From assembly GCA_018136815.1 (NCBI GenBank), contig CM030941.1:424939-488938 (forward strand): a DNA stretch of 64,000 bases, read 5' to 3'. The translations under genes and the position numbers were made by a program. The stretch is from Isochrysis galbana. Lineage: Eukaryota; Haptophyta; Isochrysidales; Isochrysidaceae. Under the pieces are notes generated by a model, which saw only the letters and a list, made by a program, of their open reading frames with translations, searched no databases and was not told the origin of the DNA. How positions within the stretch are numbered: position 1 is the first letter of the stretch; every line of letters begins with the position of its first letter. Positions 51,880 to 62,750 of the stretch are shown in pieces.

Positions 51880-52062
51880 GATGGCGCGCCTGCGACAGGC
51901 CTGCAGCCTGCAGCTGCCCCTGGCGACCCCTGGAGGCCCCTAGAGGCCAGCTCAGGGGGCAGAGGAGGCTGGGGCTGGGCCCTGGCCTCCCCTGCCTCTC
52001 CCTCGCTGGCGCTCCTGGGCCTCAGGGGTCCCCAATCTGCACCTGTCTGCCTGTCGAACAGG
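51880..52062 (+). repeat. Dispersed repeat, forward copy
   Basis: Contains GCGCGCC near its start, CCCCTGGCGACCCCTGGAGG, CAGCTCAGGGGGCAGAGGAG, CCTCCCCTGCCTCTCCCTCGC and CCTGTCTGCCTGTCGA. The reverse complement lies at about 57740-57925 with the same blocks in order. Confidence 0.65.
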
Positions 52063-52262
52063 GGGGGAGGGGGGGTTGGAGCGATGGGCTGGCCACGACA
52101 GGCCAGGACGCGCGAGGCAGGCAAGCCTGCCAGTGAGAGAGTGGGTCAGCAGGGCATTCTGCTCCTGGCAAGCCATCAGGCGTGCCAGGAGCATGGGTGG
52201 TTCCTCCCCCATGGCAGGGGAGGAGTGGAGAGAGGGGGGGGCTCGTGCCCCCCCATGGGGCA

Positions 52263-52297
52263 ACCAAGTATAAACTTAGTTTCCCGCTACCGCAAAA
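52263..52297 (+). repeat. Shared AT box plus 16-base repeat, right copy
   Basis: ACCAAGTATAAACTTAGTT (52263-52281) is identical to 44808-44826, and is followed directly by TCCCGCTACCGCAAAA (52282-52297), identical to 51506-51521. Confidence 0.75.
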
Positions 52298-52370
52298 AGC
52301 GGAGGTAATGACAATGACACTACAGTTTTTCGGGCCGCCTCGCTATCGAACTTTTGGCTACCTGTCAGCG

Positions 52371-52724
52371 ATGGCGGACGACGGCCCGCCAGGGGATGAG
52401 CTGCTGGGGGAGCTGGAGGCAGCAGGCGATGGCGAGGCGCCCAGGGAGCGGCGGCGCAGGGGCACCAGACTCGACGCGCTGCTCGCGCAGCGCGAGAAGC
52501 GCCTCGTGCAACTTGACAAGGGCCGCAAGCGCGTCGCCGAGTGCGAGGGGAAGCTCGACAAGGCGTGGAACAAGGCGGCGAGGCAGGGGGAGGTGGAGAA
52601 GGCGCGCGCGAAGCTGGAGGAGGAGGAGAAGAGCCTAGATGTTAAACACAGTGAAAATCCTTCCAAACACGGTCAAAACCCTCTGTGTTTGGCCTTGGAA
52701 GAAACACAGCGAAACACAGCATAA
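52371..52724 (+). CDS. Short coiled-coil protein, doubtful
   Basis: A 117-residue frame from the ATG at 52371 (an in-frame ATG exists at 52308). After an acidic start (MADDGPPGDELLGELEAAG) it is a strongly charged helix: LAQREKRLVQLDKGRKRVAE through GEVEKARAKLEEEEKSL, an obvious coiled coil. The last 27 residues come from the dispersed repeat at 52642-52725, so the true end is uncertain. No family recognised; it may belong to a mobile element, or continue into a spliced exon. Confidence 0.35.
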   Translation: MADDGPPGDELLGELEAAGDGEAPRERRRRGTRLDALLAQREKRLVQLDKGRKRVAECEGKLDKAWNKAARQGEVEKARAKLEEEEKSLDVKHSENPSKHGQNPLCLALEETQRNTA

Positions 52725-52725
52725 A
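52642..52725 (-). repeat. Dispersed repeat, copy 2 (GCTGTGTTT-rich)
   Basis: Inverted relative of 2506-2590, overlapping the end of the coiled-coil frame. A C-run follows at about 52765-52778. Confidence 0.4.
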
Positions 52726-54074
52726 CATAAACACAACATACAACATACCTTGTATGTACCTTGCCCCCCCCCCCCCCCGCAATAGCTCAACAAATAATTT
52801 TAGCGCAGCCAGCGGCAGCGTCCGCGGCTGAACGAAATGGGTCCGTCTATGGCCAAATACATTGCGCCAGTCGGTTTCGGATGAGCCATAACACTGCAGA
52901 TAAATTAGTTCTTTGTCACGAGTCCATGCACACACAGCTCCACGTTCAAGATAGATGCAAGCTGGTCTCCAGATGTGGTGTGAAGTGGGAGAGTGACGAC
53001 GATAGTGATGCGGAAGATGATTGGATGGCTGGTGGGAATGGGTATGACCTCCCGCGCATCGCAGGGATGGCACTGTTCTGACAGTAAGCAGTAAGTAGAG
53101 TGCGTGTGTTTGTACAACATTTGGACGTGTATAGAACAACCTTGCAATAACTTAGGAAGTCTTCAGGTTAAGCCCCAATGTACCGCTCTGCACCCTCCTA
53201 GTCTGGGTGGGGTGCCCCAATGCCCCTGCAAGCTACCCCCTTCAACAACAGCCTGCGTGACACCTCAGTATTGGAACGGAGGTAGTAGTTATATTTCGTT
53301 ATTTTTGGCGTCAGGTTCAGCAAGAAATTCATTACCAACATGATTTCGCGGCAAGGTGCAAGATATCTTGGCAATGGTGCCGTCAGCTGAGTTTCAATAC
53401 TTGAATGTGTCCCTACACCTCACACTTCACCATTCAGTGCCACATGGTCACCTAGCGCACTCGTCGCATCAGCTGAGCTCGGACAATATCATCATCTCAG
53501 ACTCCAGGTCGGAATGCACACCGTGGCCGACAGCCTTCGAGCCCTATAGCCGATCTGCTGACCGGCCGCGCCTGTCGAGAGAGACGCCAACTCTGACTTT
53601 TCAGCTAGGGAAGCTTGCTGCGAGGCGGGTGTGGGCTGGGGCGGGGTCAGGTGTCAGGTGCTGGGTATTGCGCACACCCAGGCCAACCAAGGCCGGGCGG
53701 GGGCCTCGCTGTGCGCGCGCTGCTCGCACCTGGCTTCTGGCGCTCGTCTGCGCGCTGGGGGGGGGGGGGGAGTGCGAGAACAACCTGGACCTGGAGGCGA
53801 GCGCGGCGAGCGTGAAGGGGCACATCGCGGCAGGCAACGTGGGGGCGACTTACCCTTGGTGTTGGCCGCGGGCCGCGCGAGGCCACACCTTTGTGTGTGG
53901 CAAGCTGGGCTGCCAGAGCAAGGAGTGGGGGAAGGGGGGGGAGGGGAGCGGCGCGCGGCGGGCCTCTGCGGCCGCTGCAGCGGCTAAGTCCCCGGCACCC
54001 GGGGAGATAGCCGCTGGAGCGAGCCCTTATTGTCACCTTTTGGCGTACCAGAATCTCACACTGTGAGCTAGGGT
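52726..54074. other. Intergenic
   Basis: No supported gene. The frame 53356-54066 has a protein-like stretch near 53770-53930 with several Cys and Trp (GGECENNLDLEASAASVKGH; HTFVCGKLGCQSKEW), which may be part of a decayed mobile-element protein. A G-run lies at 53757-53770. Confidence 0.4.
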
Positions 54075-54216
54075 GTGGTTCGCAAAATTCCAGGACACCG
54101 CAACAAGCTCCTCTACCACTATAGCGGACCATATCGCATTGCTGAGTCGCTTGGCGCTAGCCGCTACAGACTACGCGACCAAGAAATTCGCCGCGTGCCC
54201 GCCTTCCTGTGCTAAA
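54075..54216 (+). pseudogene. Scrap of Ty3/gypsy integrase GPY/F module
   Basis: Translates as VVRKIPGHRNKLLYHYSGPY followed by RIAESLGASRYRLRD, ending in TAA. The chromovirus has CRRIPGHANKLQYLYSGPYRVEE at the same position. No core domain precedes it. Related to, but not the same as, the main element. Confidence 0.7.
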
Positions 54217-54630
54217 GCCCCCCCCCCCCCCGTCAGCGTCTCCGAAGTTGTCTCATCCGCCGCGCCTGGCCCGCCGGCTTCGCCCCTTCCTCATTGCCCT
54301 CAGACCCAATGGGTCATCCCAATTCATCTCAATAGTGCAGTAGAACTCGTGACAGCCCGGTGGTGGGCACCATAAATATCTACGCCAAGGCTCCAACTAG
54401 AGAGAATTGTCGACACGGGCACCATCAGTCCAATCGCTGTTTGTGTTTGAGCGATGTGTAACGCTGTCTCGTCCATTCCCGTTGGATACGCACTCACCGC
54501 AGTATCGCTGCCACTAGTAGGTTGTGCGGGAGTCCAATGCGTCCGAGCCACTCAACACTGTCTCCGCCTCCCCACAACAACTTTCATGCTCAGCCTTGGA
54601 ACACCCACGTGGAAGCCGATAGGTGTGGGC
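54217..54630. other. Intergenic
   Basis: A C-run at 54220-54230, then ordinary sequence up to the stop of the SMG8-like gene. I looked here on the minus strand for a missing SMG8 C-terminus and found none. Confidence 0.4.
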
Positions 54631-56847
54631 CTATTTCGTGCGCGTAAGAGCACTAGCACATGCCGATGCCGAGAAGAGCATGTCGGCGTCCAAGAGACGC
54701 GACAGCCTCTTGGCGGATAGACGGGGCTCGAGCTTGGGTGGCGAGGGGTATCCGTGGCCAATCTTGCCCATGGCGGACAAGGTCGATGGATCGCAACCGG
54801 TTGAAGCCTCGAGCGAGGCGGGATGGAGGGGATGCAATGGCAGGGAGGCGCGGCCGCTGTGGCCGAGGAGCCGCTCGCTGAGTTGATCGACCATCGAACG
54901 CCAGTCCGCCAGGGATCGATACGGACTCGCCTGCGCAGCGCTCGGGAGGTCGCAATTCACGCTGTTGCGCGCATCGCCCCTGGCGCCACGGCCGGGCAGA
55001 CGTTTCCCACGACTCCCTTGGGCGCCTCCCGCAGTGGTTCGCTCAAGCGAGCTCCCGCCCTTGCCGGAAGTGGAGATGGCTGACGAACCACTGCCGTTGC
55101 ACGTAATTGGATAAACGACGCTGAGCCCGATGGCCAACTCTTGCACGTCCCCATCTTCTCCAAGTCTACTCATCTCCAACCGCGTCCGGGGACCTGCACC
55201 AGCTACTGTGAGCTCGTGGCAGAAACGTAGGGCCAAATCACGTGCAGTCGCAGCACGTACGAGCCCCGTTGGTCGCCGAACGTCTCGCTTGTGGCCGGCG
55301 GCGTGGAACCCTGGGGCACGTTGGCGGCTGTCATTACCGGTCGGTGGGGATCCCCGACCTTCCAAGCTCGATGGCCAAGCCGGCATTTCAACAGTGTGAC
55401 CGGAGAGGAGATGAGGTGCTAGAGCGTACAACGAAGACGACGCCGGTGGCGGCAGAGCGCATAGGTCGCTGCGCAAACGTATGAGGGCGCTCTCAGAACC
55501 CAATGGCATCGCCGCTTCCGTCTCTACCGAGGGTAGCCGTTGTCCATACATTTCTTGAGCCACCAACATGTCCAGCAGGTCGGTCAGCATAAGCCCCTCC
55601 GTGTATTTCACCTTGGTGCTATCATCCGCTCCAACGCCCGCCCGTTCTTCTACAAGACACCGCACGTGCACGGCCAAGGGCCGGTGAGCACGCTCACTTG
55701 CCGTCTCTGATGGCCTAGATCTGGGTATCGGGCGATCGCAGGCGGCCGGAAGCGCAAACATGCCGCTGTGCGAGCCCGACATGGCACGTGTCAATAGCTT
55801 CGAGCTACTGAGCAAGCGGCACATTTGAGAGTCCAAGGAGGTCTCGAGTTGTCGCCTCGCCGCCTCGACCACATGGATGGCATCCTCCTCCACTTCACGG
55901 AAATGTTCTGGACCCATCAAGCCCGCTCCTCCTGCGCAACCATGCTTCACCGCAGAGCCTTCACGCTCGCCGCACATGCCCTCCTGCGAACTCTCGACAC
56001 CATATGCGGGCTTTGCTGACCCATCTGCGTCCGTCTCACCCATCGATGGAGGAGCTAACGTACTACCGCACATTTTGCGAGCATTTCGCCTACCGCCTCG
56101 TCCCCTACGGCCATGGCCTTCAACCCGCGAGCCGTCATGCCTGCTCGCTTCGCTAGAAGGGGCAACGACGTGCTCGTTTACGGTGGCTGTGGCCTCTTTG
56201 GGGACACCCGCAGCACGTGACGTGTGCGGAGGCGCAACGGTTGGCACGACGGAGGTGTGCACGTGTGCAGCCATCGCATCCTGAGCAAATTTACGCGGCG
56301 GCGGGCCGAAGACAAAGCCAAGAGCCGGCGCAGTCAATCTACCAGCGTTGACCCTGAGTATGGGCGCAAGGCTACCCTGCAGCTCGACGTGCAAATCCCA
56401 TACAACACGGAGTGTCTTGAGCAACGAAAGGTCGGGCGTGCAGCGCTGCGAAACAATGATCACCTTATGGCACGCCAAGGACAAGAGCAGTAGCGCTCGT
56501 GCGTGGCGATAGGTGTGTTCAGCCAACCATTCATGCGCTGCTGCCGCTGGCTTCGCACTGCCGGCCTGCACAGACGCCTCGGCTGACGGCACAGCAAGGT
56601 GTGAGCTGCCGCTCCCTGTGGAGTCCGATCTACATGCGGCAAGGCTGGTTGCAGCGGCGAGGTAGAGCACCCCCCGCTCTGGCTCGTGGTGTGTGAGCAG
56701 TTGCGGGAGTGCAGTAGCGGGATGTTCAGGGGTCTTGAAGGTGTCACTGCCACTCAGCTCCTTGGCAAAGCCCAGCGCGGCCTCGTCCTCACTTGGTGAA
56801 GCGCCGATCAGGCCAACCACGAGTAGCGGCGGAGGCTCTGGGCTCAT
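54631..56847 (-). CDS. SMG8-like protein (nonsense-mediated decay), N-terminal type
   Basis: 738-residue frame from the ATG at 56847. The start LLVVGLIGASPSEDEAALGF and the sequence GVLYLAAATSL, then ARALLLLSLACHKVIIVSQR and LSLLKTLRVVWDLHVEL, follow the order of SMG8, a partner of SMG1 kinase in mRNA surveillance (VLYL, LFSVCHILLLVHPT, RVFRAL in animals). Later EEDAIHVVEAARRQLETSLD, CRLLSSSKLLTRA and SGMFALPAACDRPIP match the helix, LT and LP blocks ahead of the SMG8 C-terminal half. The Cys-rich C-terminal half of SMG8 is not seen; the frame ends in an unrelated Ser/Arg tail (SPPKLEPRLSAKRLSRLLDA). Either downstream exons were missed, the protein is short, or the family call is only approximate. 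Confidence 0.55.
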   Translation of the reverse strand: MSPEPPPLLVVGLIGASPSEDEAALGFAKELSGSDTFKTPEHPATALPQLLTHHEPERGVLYLAAATSLAACRSDSTGSGSSHLAVPSAEASVQAGSAKPAAAAHEWLAEHTYRHARALLLLSLACHKVIIVSQRCTPDLSLLKTLRVVWDLHVELQGSLAPILRVNAGRLTAPALGFVFGPPPRKFAQDAMAAHVHTSVVPTVAPPHTSRAAGVPKEATATVNEHVVAPSSEASRHDGSRVEGHGRRGRGGRRNARKMCGSTLAPPSMGETDADGSAKPAYGVESSQEGMCGEREGSAVKHGCAGGAGLMGPEHFREVEEDAIHVVEAARRQLETSLDSQMCRLLSSSKLLTRAMSGSHSGMFALPAACDRPIPRSRPSETASERAHRPLAVHVRCLVEERAGVGADDSTKVKYTEGLMLTDLLDMLVAQEMYGQRLPSVETEAAMPLGSESALIRLRSDLCALPPPASSSLYALAPHLLSGHTVEMPAWPSSLEGRGSPPTGNDSRQRAPGFHAAGHKRDVRRPTGLVRAATARDLALRFCHELTVAGAGPRTRLEMSRLGEDGDVQELAIGLSVVYPITCNGSGSSAISTSGKGGSSLERTTAGGAQGSRGKRLPGRGARGDARNSVNCDLPSAAQASPYRSLADWRSMVDQLSERLLGHSGRASLPLHPLHPASLEASTGCDPSTLSAMGKIGHGYPSPPKLEPRLSAKRLSRLLDADMLFSASACASALTRTK

Positions 56848-56945
56848 CGGCGACGGCGGGTCTCTCCCTCCCTCTCTCGCTCTCTCGCTCTCCCCCCCCC
56901 CCCCCCCCCCCCCTCTCCCTCCCTCCTTCCCTCTCTCTCCCTCCC

Positions 56946-57104
<159 letters not shown>

Positions 57105-57739
57105 CGAGATGGGGTTGAGCAGGGAGATACGGCCCCGTGTCACCAGAGAGACGGGGGAGAGTGGAGAGAGGAAGGGAGGGAGGGGGAAGAGGGAAGGCGA
57201 GGAAGCCACCGCCTCGCCCGGCAACCCTCTGCCGAGTAGTAGAGTAGCTCTAAAGTAGAGCTACTCATAGTAGTTTGACTAGGAGTAGACAAAATATAAA
57301 ATATACAATATACAATACAATCAGGGACGATGAACAAGGACAAGGGACAAGTCCGCCGCCTTCAAGCTGTCCCTCGTCCCTCTCATGCCGTTGGACATGT
57401 TGTCGGCTGAGGCCAACCCCGCGGTCTCAGCCTCCTTCCCGCGTTCTCCCATCCATGCTCGGTGTCGGCGTGTCGGTGTGGGGCGCGTCGCGCGCGATTG
57501 GCGTCGCTGACCAGGAGGCACTAGATGCAACCTACTTTTATAAGTGGGGGTCAATGGGGGCCTCGCGCCCCCCTCTCTCCAATGCGGACACCCCCCGGGG
57601 TGGGCCCGTACATTCAACCCCAGCCCCTGCCCTCTGGCAGGGGCAGGGCACTCATCAAATCAGCCCAGACCCCTAGTGGGCGCGGGCCGCGAGCCGCACT
57701 CCCAGGCCCGCATGGGCCTGCTCTCGTACTGACTCCCCC

Positions 57740-57925
57740 CCCCATCCCTGGTCGCCAGGCAGACAGGGGCCTCAGGGCGGCACCCAAGGCCAGCGAGGCG
57801 AGCGAGGGAGAGGCAGGGGGGGCCAGGGGCTCAGCCCCAGCCTCCACTGCCCCCTGAGCTGCCCCTGCTGGCCCTCTGGGCGCCCCTGAAGGACCTCTGA
57901 GAGCAGGCCATGGCGCGCCGCATGG
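57740..57925 (-). repeat. Dispersed repeat, inverted copy
   Basis: Reverse-complement relative of 51880-52062: CCAGGCAGACAGGGGCCTC, CGAGGGAGAGGCAGG, GGGGCTCAGCCCCAGCCTCC, TGCCCCCTGAGCTG and CATGGCGCGCC occur in the mirrored order. Confidence 0.65.
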
Positions 57926-58594
57926 CGACGCGCCGCAGGGACCGGGGCGGAAGAGAATGGAACGAGGAAGAGGGGGGGATTTGCACCCCCCCCGATGGAG
58001 TGTGGTGAGAAACGAGCCCCGTTTGCGTTAGCAAACGGGCGAAGGGGGGCGGCTGGCGACAGGAGAGGCGAGAAGAAGGGAGTGGCTCAAGACGTCCCTG
58101 TGGCAGGTATCGGGGGGCGCAGACATTTATTTCTTCGAGGACCGCTCGCGGCGCGAGCTGTAAGGGCCGTTCTCCTTTTTTGACGAGAGGTTCCTCCCCC
58201 CCCCCCGGTGCTTTTTCCCGGAGAGTCGGCCGGCGTCGACCGGACCGCCTCAATGGGTTTTCCCTCATTTTAACTTGTGGGGAGTTAGAATGGGAGCCGG
58301 GGGCCTGCGAGGGGGGAGATGTGGAAGGGTGCATAGGTGTATGTATCTGTGTCAACAGCACGCGCCAAGGTGTACGGGCAGGTGCGCTGAGGGCAGTCGT
58401 GTTAGTACCGGGCTAGTGAGAGTAGTGGTACTAATGCTCAGATAGATTAGGAGGCACTAGATGGGAAATACGTATTTACCGTATTTGGCCAGAGGCCAAA
58501 TACATATGTAATTGGCTGTAATTGAAGCGCGTCCTGGGTTGTAGGCCTCGAATGTATTTGAAATGTATTTGGCCGCGCTCTTGACGCGATCACC

Positions 58595-59329
58595 GTCTCC
58601 GACATCGCCAAAGAAGTGATTAAAACGAACCGAAAACACGCCCCGCAAGCGGCGAAGACCGCATGGGAGAATAGACTGAACATCACGAAAGACGAATGGA
58701 GACATATAGCTCGACTCTACACAACGCCGCTGCTAAAGCACACGGATAAACATCTACACTTCAAACATATTACCCACCGAAGGATCGGCACTAGAAACAG
58801 GTTCCCAGATAGCCTGACAAACAAATGCCGACTATGCCACGACCACCGAGAAAGATCGAGTCATCTAGCATGGTGCCCCGCGACTAAAACGATATTCGAA
58901 ACCATAGACGCTCTTGCAGAGCACACGCCTCCTCCTAAGAGGTCGCGTGCATAGATAGCGAAAGACAGACTCTTCGCATACCCCGGTACGACCACCCCCG
59001 ACAGCCTTAAAGCGCTCTATATAATTGCATGGAAATACATTATAAAAGACTTCTATAGAGTAGACTACGAGGCATACAATTTCCACTACATACCAGTCCT
59101 TGAATCCACGCTAACGAGGTTTGCCACCCTAGTACGAGGCAGTACCGTGTCGGACCCCCGCAACTCCATGCGAACATATAAGGCCGCTCAGGGAAGAAAA
59201 CCAAAGATCAAAAAAACGACGGAACTCAGCACCCCCATGTTTATCGAAGACAAGAAAGGCAGGCTACAACTCAGTAAGGAATTCGGCCTCGTAGCGAAAG
59301 CTCTCGGATTAGACGGGAGACTCGCATAA
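58595..59329 (+). pseudogene. LINE-like retrotransposon relic, second copy
   Basis: Same family as 11253-12337. Readable parts are TKDEWRHIARLYTTPLLKHT, HFKHITHRRIGTRNRF, CRLCHDHRERSSHLAWC and, after a stop near 58954, IIAWKYIIKDFYRVDYEAYN and the C-terminal end LSKEFGLVAKALGLDGRLA followed by TAA at 59327. The C-x2-C-x8-H-x3-C zinc-binding pattern is intact. AT-rich relative to the neighbourhood. No reverse transcriptase core. Confidence 0.75.
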
Positions 59330-59668
59330 TGCGACGCGTCACCACGCTCTGACAGATAATTCGGATGGGCGGCTAGTCACAACTACGGACGCACTGAGTG
59401 ATCGCCCGCGCGCATTCGTATAACGACACCCTGCAACACCTTCTGTATAGACAGGTCACTCAACAGAACAGGAGGAAGGAGAGAACTTACTGTTGGGGAC
59501 AGGTGCACCCCGCTTGGCTCGAACCCCCCGCACGACCCGGGCCCCTAAGTAGAGCACGAGGGGAGTTGCCGCAAGGCAGGGAGTGGGGGAGTGGGAAGAG
59601 AAAGGGCGTGGCTTCGAGAGCGTCTTCCAGTGCCACGAGTGAGGCGAGAATATTAAAATGTTTTTTTT

Positions 59669-59722
<54 letters not shown>

Positions 59723-60493
59723 ACGCGAAGCTAGCTAGCCCACCACCATCCCCTCTCTCCTCCCCTTGCTTTCTCGGGGTGGAGCCGCGTACTATCTTCT
59801 ATCTTAGCACGAACCAGCTAGGCCAAATAGGTTAGTCTAAGGTTAGTCTAAGATGCGCTCAGCGCTCAGGCTCAGGCTCTAGATACCCCAAGAGATGAGC
59901 CACACACGTTCTACGTGAAGCAACAAGGGCGGCGAGCTGCAGACGGAGCCGTTCAAATGGTGGGGGTAGGGCGCAGTGAGACGAATGTGAAGTTTATTTT
60001 TTGTTTTGCAGAATTCTCCCATTTTTATGTTCCTGCACCCTTCTCCGCAATTTATGAGTCCTTTGCGGACTTGTCCTCGCGGATGCGACAGCCCTGCCTA
60101 TCCCTATCCGCAGGTGTCCGGGCGTCTTCACGTTCACAGCCGCGGCGGTCGCCGGGCTGCTAGAGGACCCGTCTCTGCGGGAATCTCGGGCTCCTCGTGC
60201 GGATGCGCGGAATCCGAGATGCCGCTGCGCGGGGGGGGGAAGTCCCTCTGATCTCCTCCGGAGATTCTCATCTCGTCGATGTGAGACTTGGTCTCGCGGT
60301 GGAGATTCGGGTCACCCACTCGGGAGATTCGCAAGACGCGAGCGCAAATCAATCAACTGCCCGACACACCATTCATTACGTAGAGAGAGAGAAGCAGAAG
60401 ATGTTTGTGGGTAGAGTAGAGGAATCTGTCGCCAGCGAATCTTGCAAACGCCCGCCACAGTGCAGTCGCTGTCGCCCGCCCACTGCTAGCTGT
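59330..60493. other. Intergenic with CT microsatellite
   Basis: Holds a T-run at 59660-59668 passing into a CT run (about 59673-59721), then ordinary DNA with a G-run at 60232-60239. It includes the promoter region of the desaturase gene. No gene seen. Confidence 0.5.
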
Positions 60494-62215
60494 ATGAGCC
60501 CCAACGCCGCGCCCGAGGCGGTGCAGGGGAGGCTTGAGCAGAATTACGGTCTCGACAAGGTGTGGCTGACACGCTGCCCTCATTCCACCCATGGGTAGCA
60601 GCGCACGCGCCGCGTTGCAAGCTGAGCACACACAGTGGGGTGGCCGCACAGGGCTCTGATGCTGAGCATGCACGAACGCACACATGACTGTAATTTCGAA
60701 TTGTCTCCCATATTATGGTTTCAGGCTGGTTTTGCCTTCGATGGCACGAGCCCCTTCAGCTTCTTTGCCCGTGAGTACGAGCTCATCATGGCCTCGCTCC
60801 AAAATTCAGCGGTGAAGTCTACATCTGGCATTGTGGAAGGCTCACCGCCACCAGCACCGATCTGGGCCGGTCTACGTCCATACATTATCATGGCACCAGT
60901 TACTATGCTTGCGCCTCCCATCTACTTGATTAGCTGTCTCAGCCGTGGGCCGTTCCTCATGGCTGTTCTCGTGGCGACTGTTGTTGCGATCTCAAACTAT
61001 CTCCTCAAGCGCAACGATGACACTGTCTTGGCAAAGGTGACAACGGCAACCTCTCCCGTGTCACCATACGGTGATGGAGCGTGCCTTACTTTGTAAACCT
61101 TCACGCATTCAAACTCTCGATTTCATCCCAACCTCTTCAGGATCGTATTTGGTCACCTTACTCGAGCAAGGTCAATCCTATCCAAGGACTTTTCCTAGTG
61201 GTCTTCCTGCCTGTTTGGTCAGCTGCCACCTTCGCGGGCATTTTCTGCCGCAATGTCTCGCCACACCCGCTTCTCTCACTCTTATGTTTCAGTGCCCTCC
61301 TCTTCTTCAAGAACGGTATCTGCATGAGCGTAATCCTTCACAGGTGCGACCCGCGTTCCTCTCTGTTGATGTGCATGCTTGTGTCAGTTGCCAATGGCTG
61401 CCATCCCGAGATTTGGACGGAGTCACCCACACATGCATGCGACCTCACTACCAGCTTTATTTGCCATCAGATACTGCGCGCACGCCGCCTTCAAGTGTCA
61501 CTGGGTTACCAGCCTCTGCCTTGGTGTCATCGCTTGCTTTTCCTACCAAGGCGGCCCACTGTGGTGGGCATCTCGCCACCGCGCTCATCACAAATTTTGC
61601 GACACTACGATGCGAGACCCGCACTCCCCCGCGCTAAACGGCATTATCAACGCTTTCTCTTTTTTCCTCTCTGGCACTACGACTGATTGTGTGCGCTCGA
61701 TCCAGGCTGTCGACGAGGAGTTCTCCCCGTCTCACATCGACACTCCATGCATGCGGCTCATTGACTCTCTTTCGTTCGTGTTCCCTCTGATCGAGTTCTA
61801 CCTGGCCCTGACTATGTTCGGTCCTGCCGGGTTGTGGGTAAGCTTCAGCTCGTCATGGGTGGGTCAAGTGACCACGCTATGGTTCAATGTGCGCAACCAT
61901 CCGATCGGCGGTGCCGAGTCCAAAATTGGGCGTGCCCCTCCCGAGCATCACAAGTATAGACGCACCTCGACCACAAATGTTAACTGTGACGCCGTCGACC
62001 GGCCAACTACCGTCGATTCATCACCTCTCTACATTTTTCTCGACTTTGTGTCGTCCATCATCTCCCCCGCTGTGGGCGAGGATGACCATGATCACCACCA
62101 TTCTCACCCAGCGCTTGCCGTGCGCCCTGGCTTCGACGCGCCGCACTACTTCGTCCTTGCTTTGGCTAGAGTTGGGCTGGTGTGGAATGTCCAACATGAG
62201 CGCAAAAGCGCATGA
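60494..62215 (+). CDS. Delta-9-type fatty acid desaturase, four exons
   Basis: Membrane di-iron acyl desaturase of the acyl-CoA/acyl-lipid delta-9 group, introducing a double bond into saturated acyl chains. Exons 60494..60559, 60725..61036, 61141..61343 and 61471..62215 give 441 residues; introns of 165, 104 and 127 bp are GT-AG and all phases agree. Splicing of the third intron rebuilds the first histidine box HRYCAH (about residues 193-198). Box 2 is WWASRHRAHHKFCD (about 225-238) followed by DPHSP. Box 3 is GEDDHDHHHSHP near the C-terminus, with RNHP before it. Four hydrophobic segments lie as expected (IIMAPVTMLAPPIYLISC; LFLVVFLPVWSAATFAG and others). The end VGLVWNVQHE matches the family's GLvWDv. 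ATG 60494 gives a 22-residue first exon; this start is the least certain part. Confidence 0.87.
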
Positions 62216-62621
62216 CACGTAGCCTCTCTCTCTTCCCGATGCCTACTCCTTCGGGCTCGCGTATCCCGTGTATACCTGGACGAAATGTGCCGTCGTCGTG
62301 TTGCGTGTTGCCCGTCCTGCACCACCAAGGTGCAGCGTCCATCCGTCAGCTATCAACTATCAACTAGCAAACAAGTAACTTATCCTTGCCATGGATAGAA
62401 AGCAAAAAAAATTCAGGAATCTGGGCTAACAACTACTACGGACCCGATATCCACTACCTCCCTAGCAACTTCGCCCTTGTGTCCCTTCGCTCCCCCTCAT
62501 TCCCTTGCCCCCTTCTTCCATTTATCTTCGGTTTCAAGGGTCCGGCCTAGGTGCACTAGGGTCGCGTTCCGTGGAGCAAGACGAAAGAAGGCGAGAAGCG
62601 TTCAATCACCATCAACCACAG
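62216..62621. other. Intergenic
   Basis: Nothing recognised between the desaturase stop and the LRR scrap. Confidence 0.5.
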
Positions 62622-62750
62622 ATGGAAAAGCGTTCAATCTATGATGACATCGACGATGAGGGGATGAAAGCCATCGCAGATGCCAGAGAGGCCATCTCCA
62701 AGGGGGCTTTGAACAGTCTCGAATATCTCGATCTCGAGCTTTACGGATAA
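62622..62750 (+). pseudogene. Leucine-rich-repeat scrap
   Basis: Reads IDDEGMKAIADAREAISKGA, then LNSLEYLDLELYG and stop. This is one LRR unit of the DEGMKA(I/F)ADA...GAL..L..L.L type, which I recall as frequent in haptophyte genomes. No second unit follows in any frame I read. It is a fragment rather than a gene. Confidence 0.55.

Larger units (their letters stand above)
49906..52370. other. Low-complexity region with dispersed repeats
   Basis: GA-, G- and C-rich simple DNA to about 51250 (long G-runs at about 50919-50931, 50940-50953 and 51111-51126), with a CT run near 50375. Frames here are Gly/Arg/Pro strings and not supported. An AT-rich island at 51450-51540 is followed by the repeat copy at 51880-52062. 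Confidence 0.55.

Noticed and set aside
53356-54066. A 236-codon plus-strand gene
   Set aside because: Part looks protein-like, but the first half is low in coding character and no family is recognised; possible mobile-element remnant.
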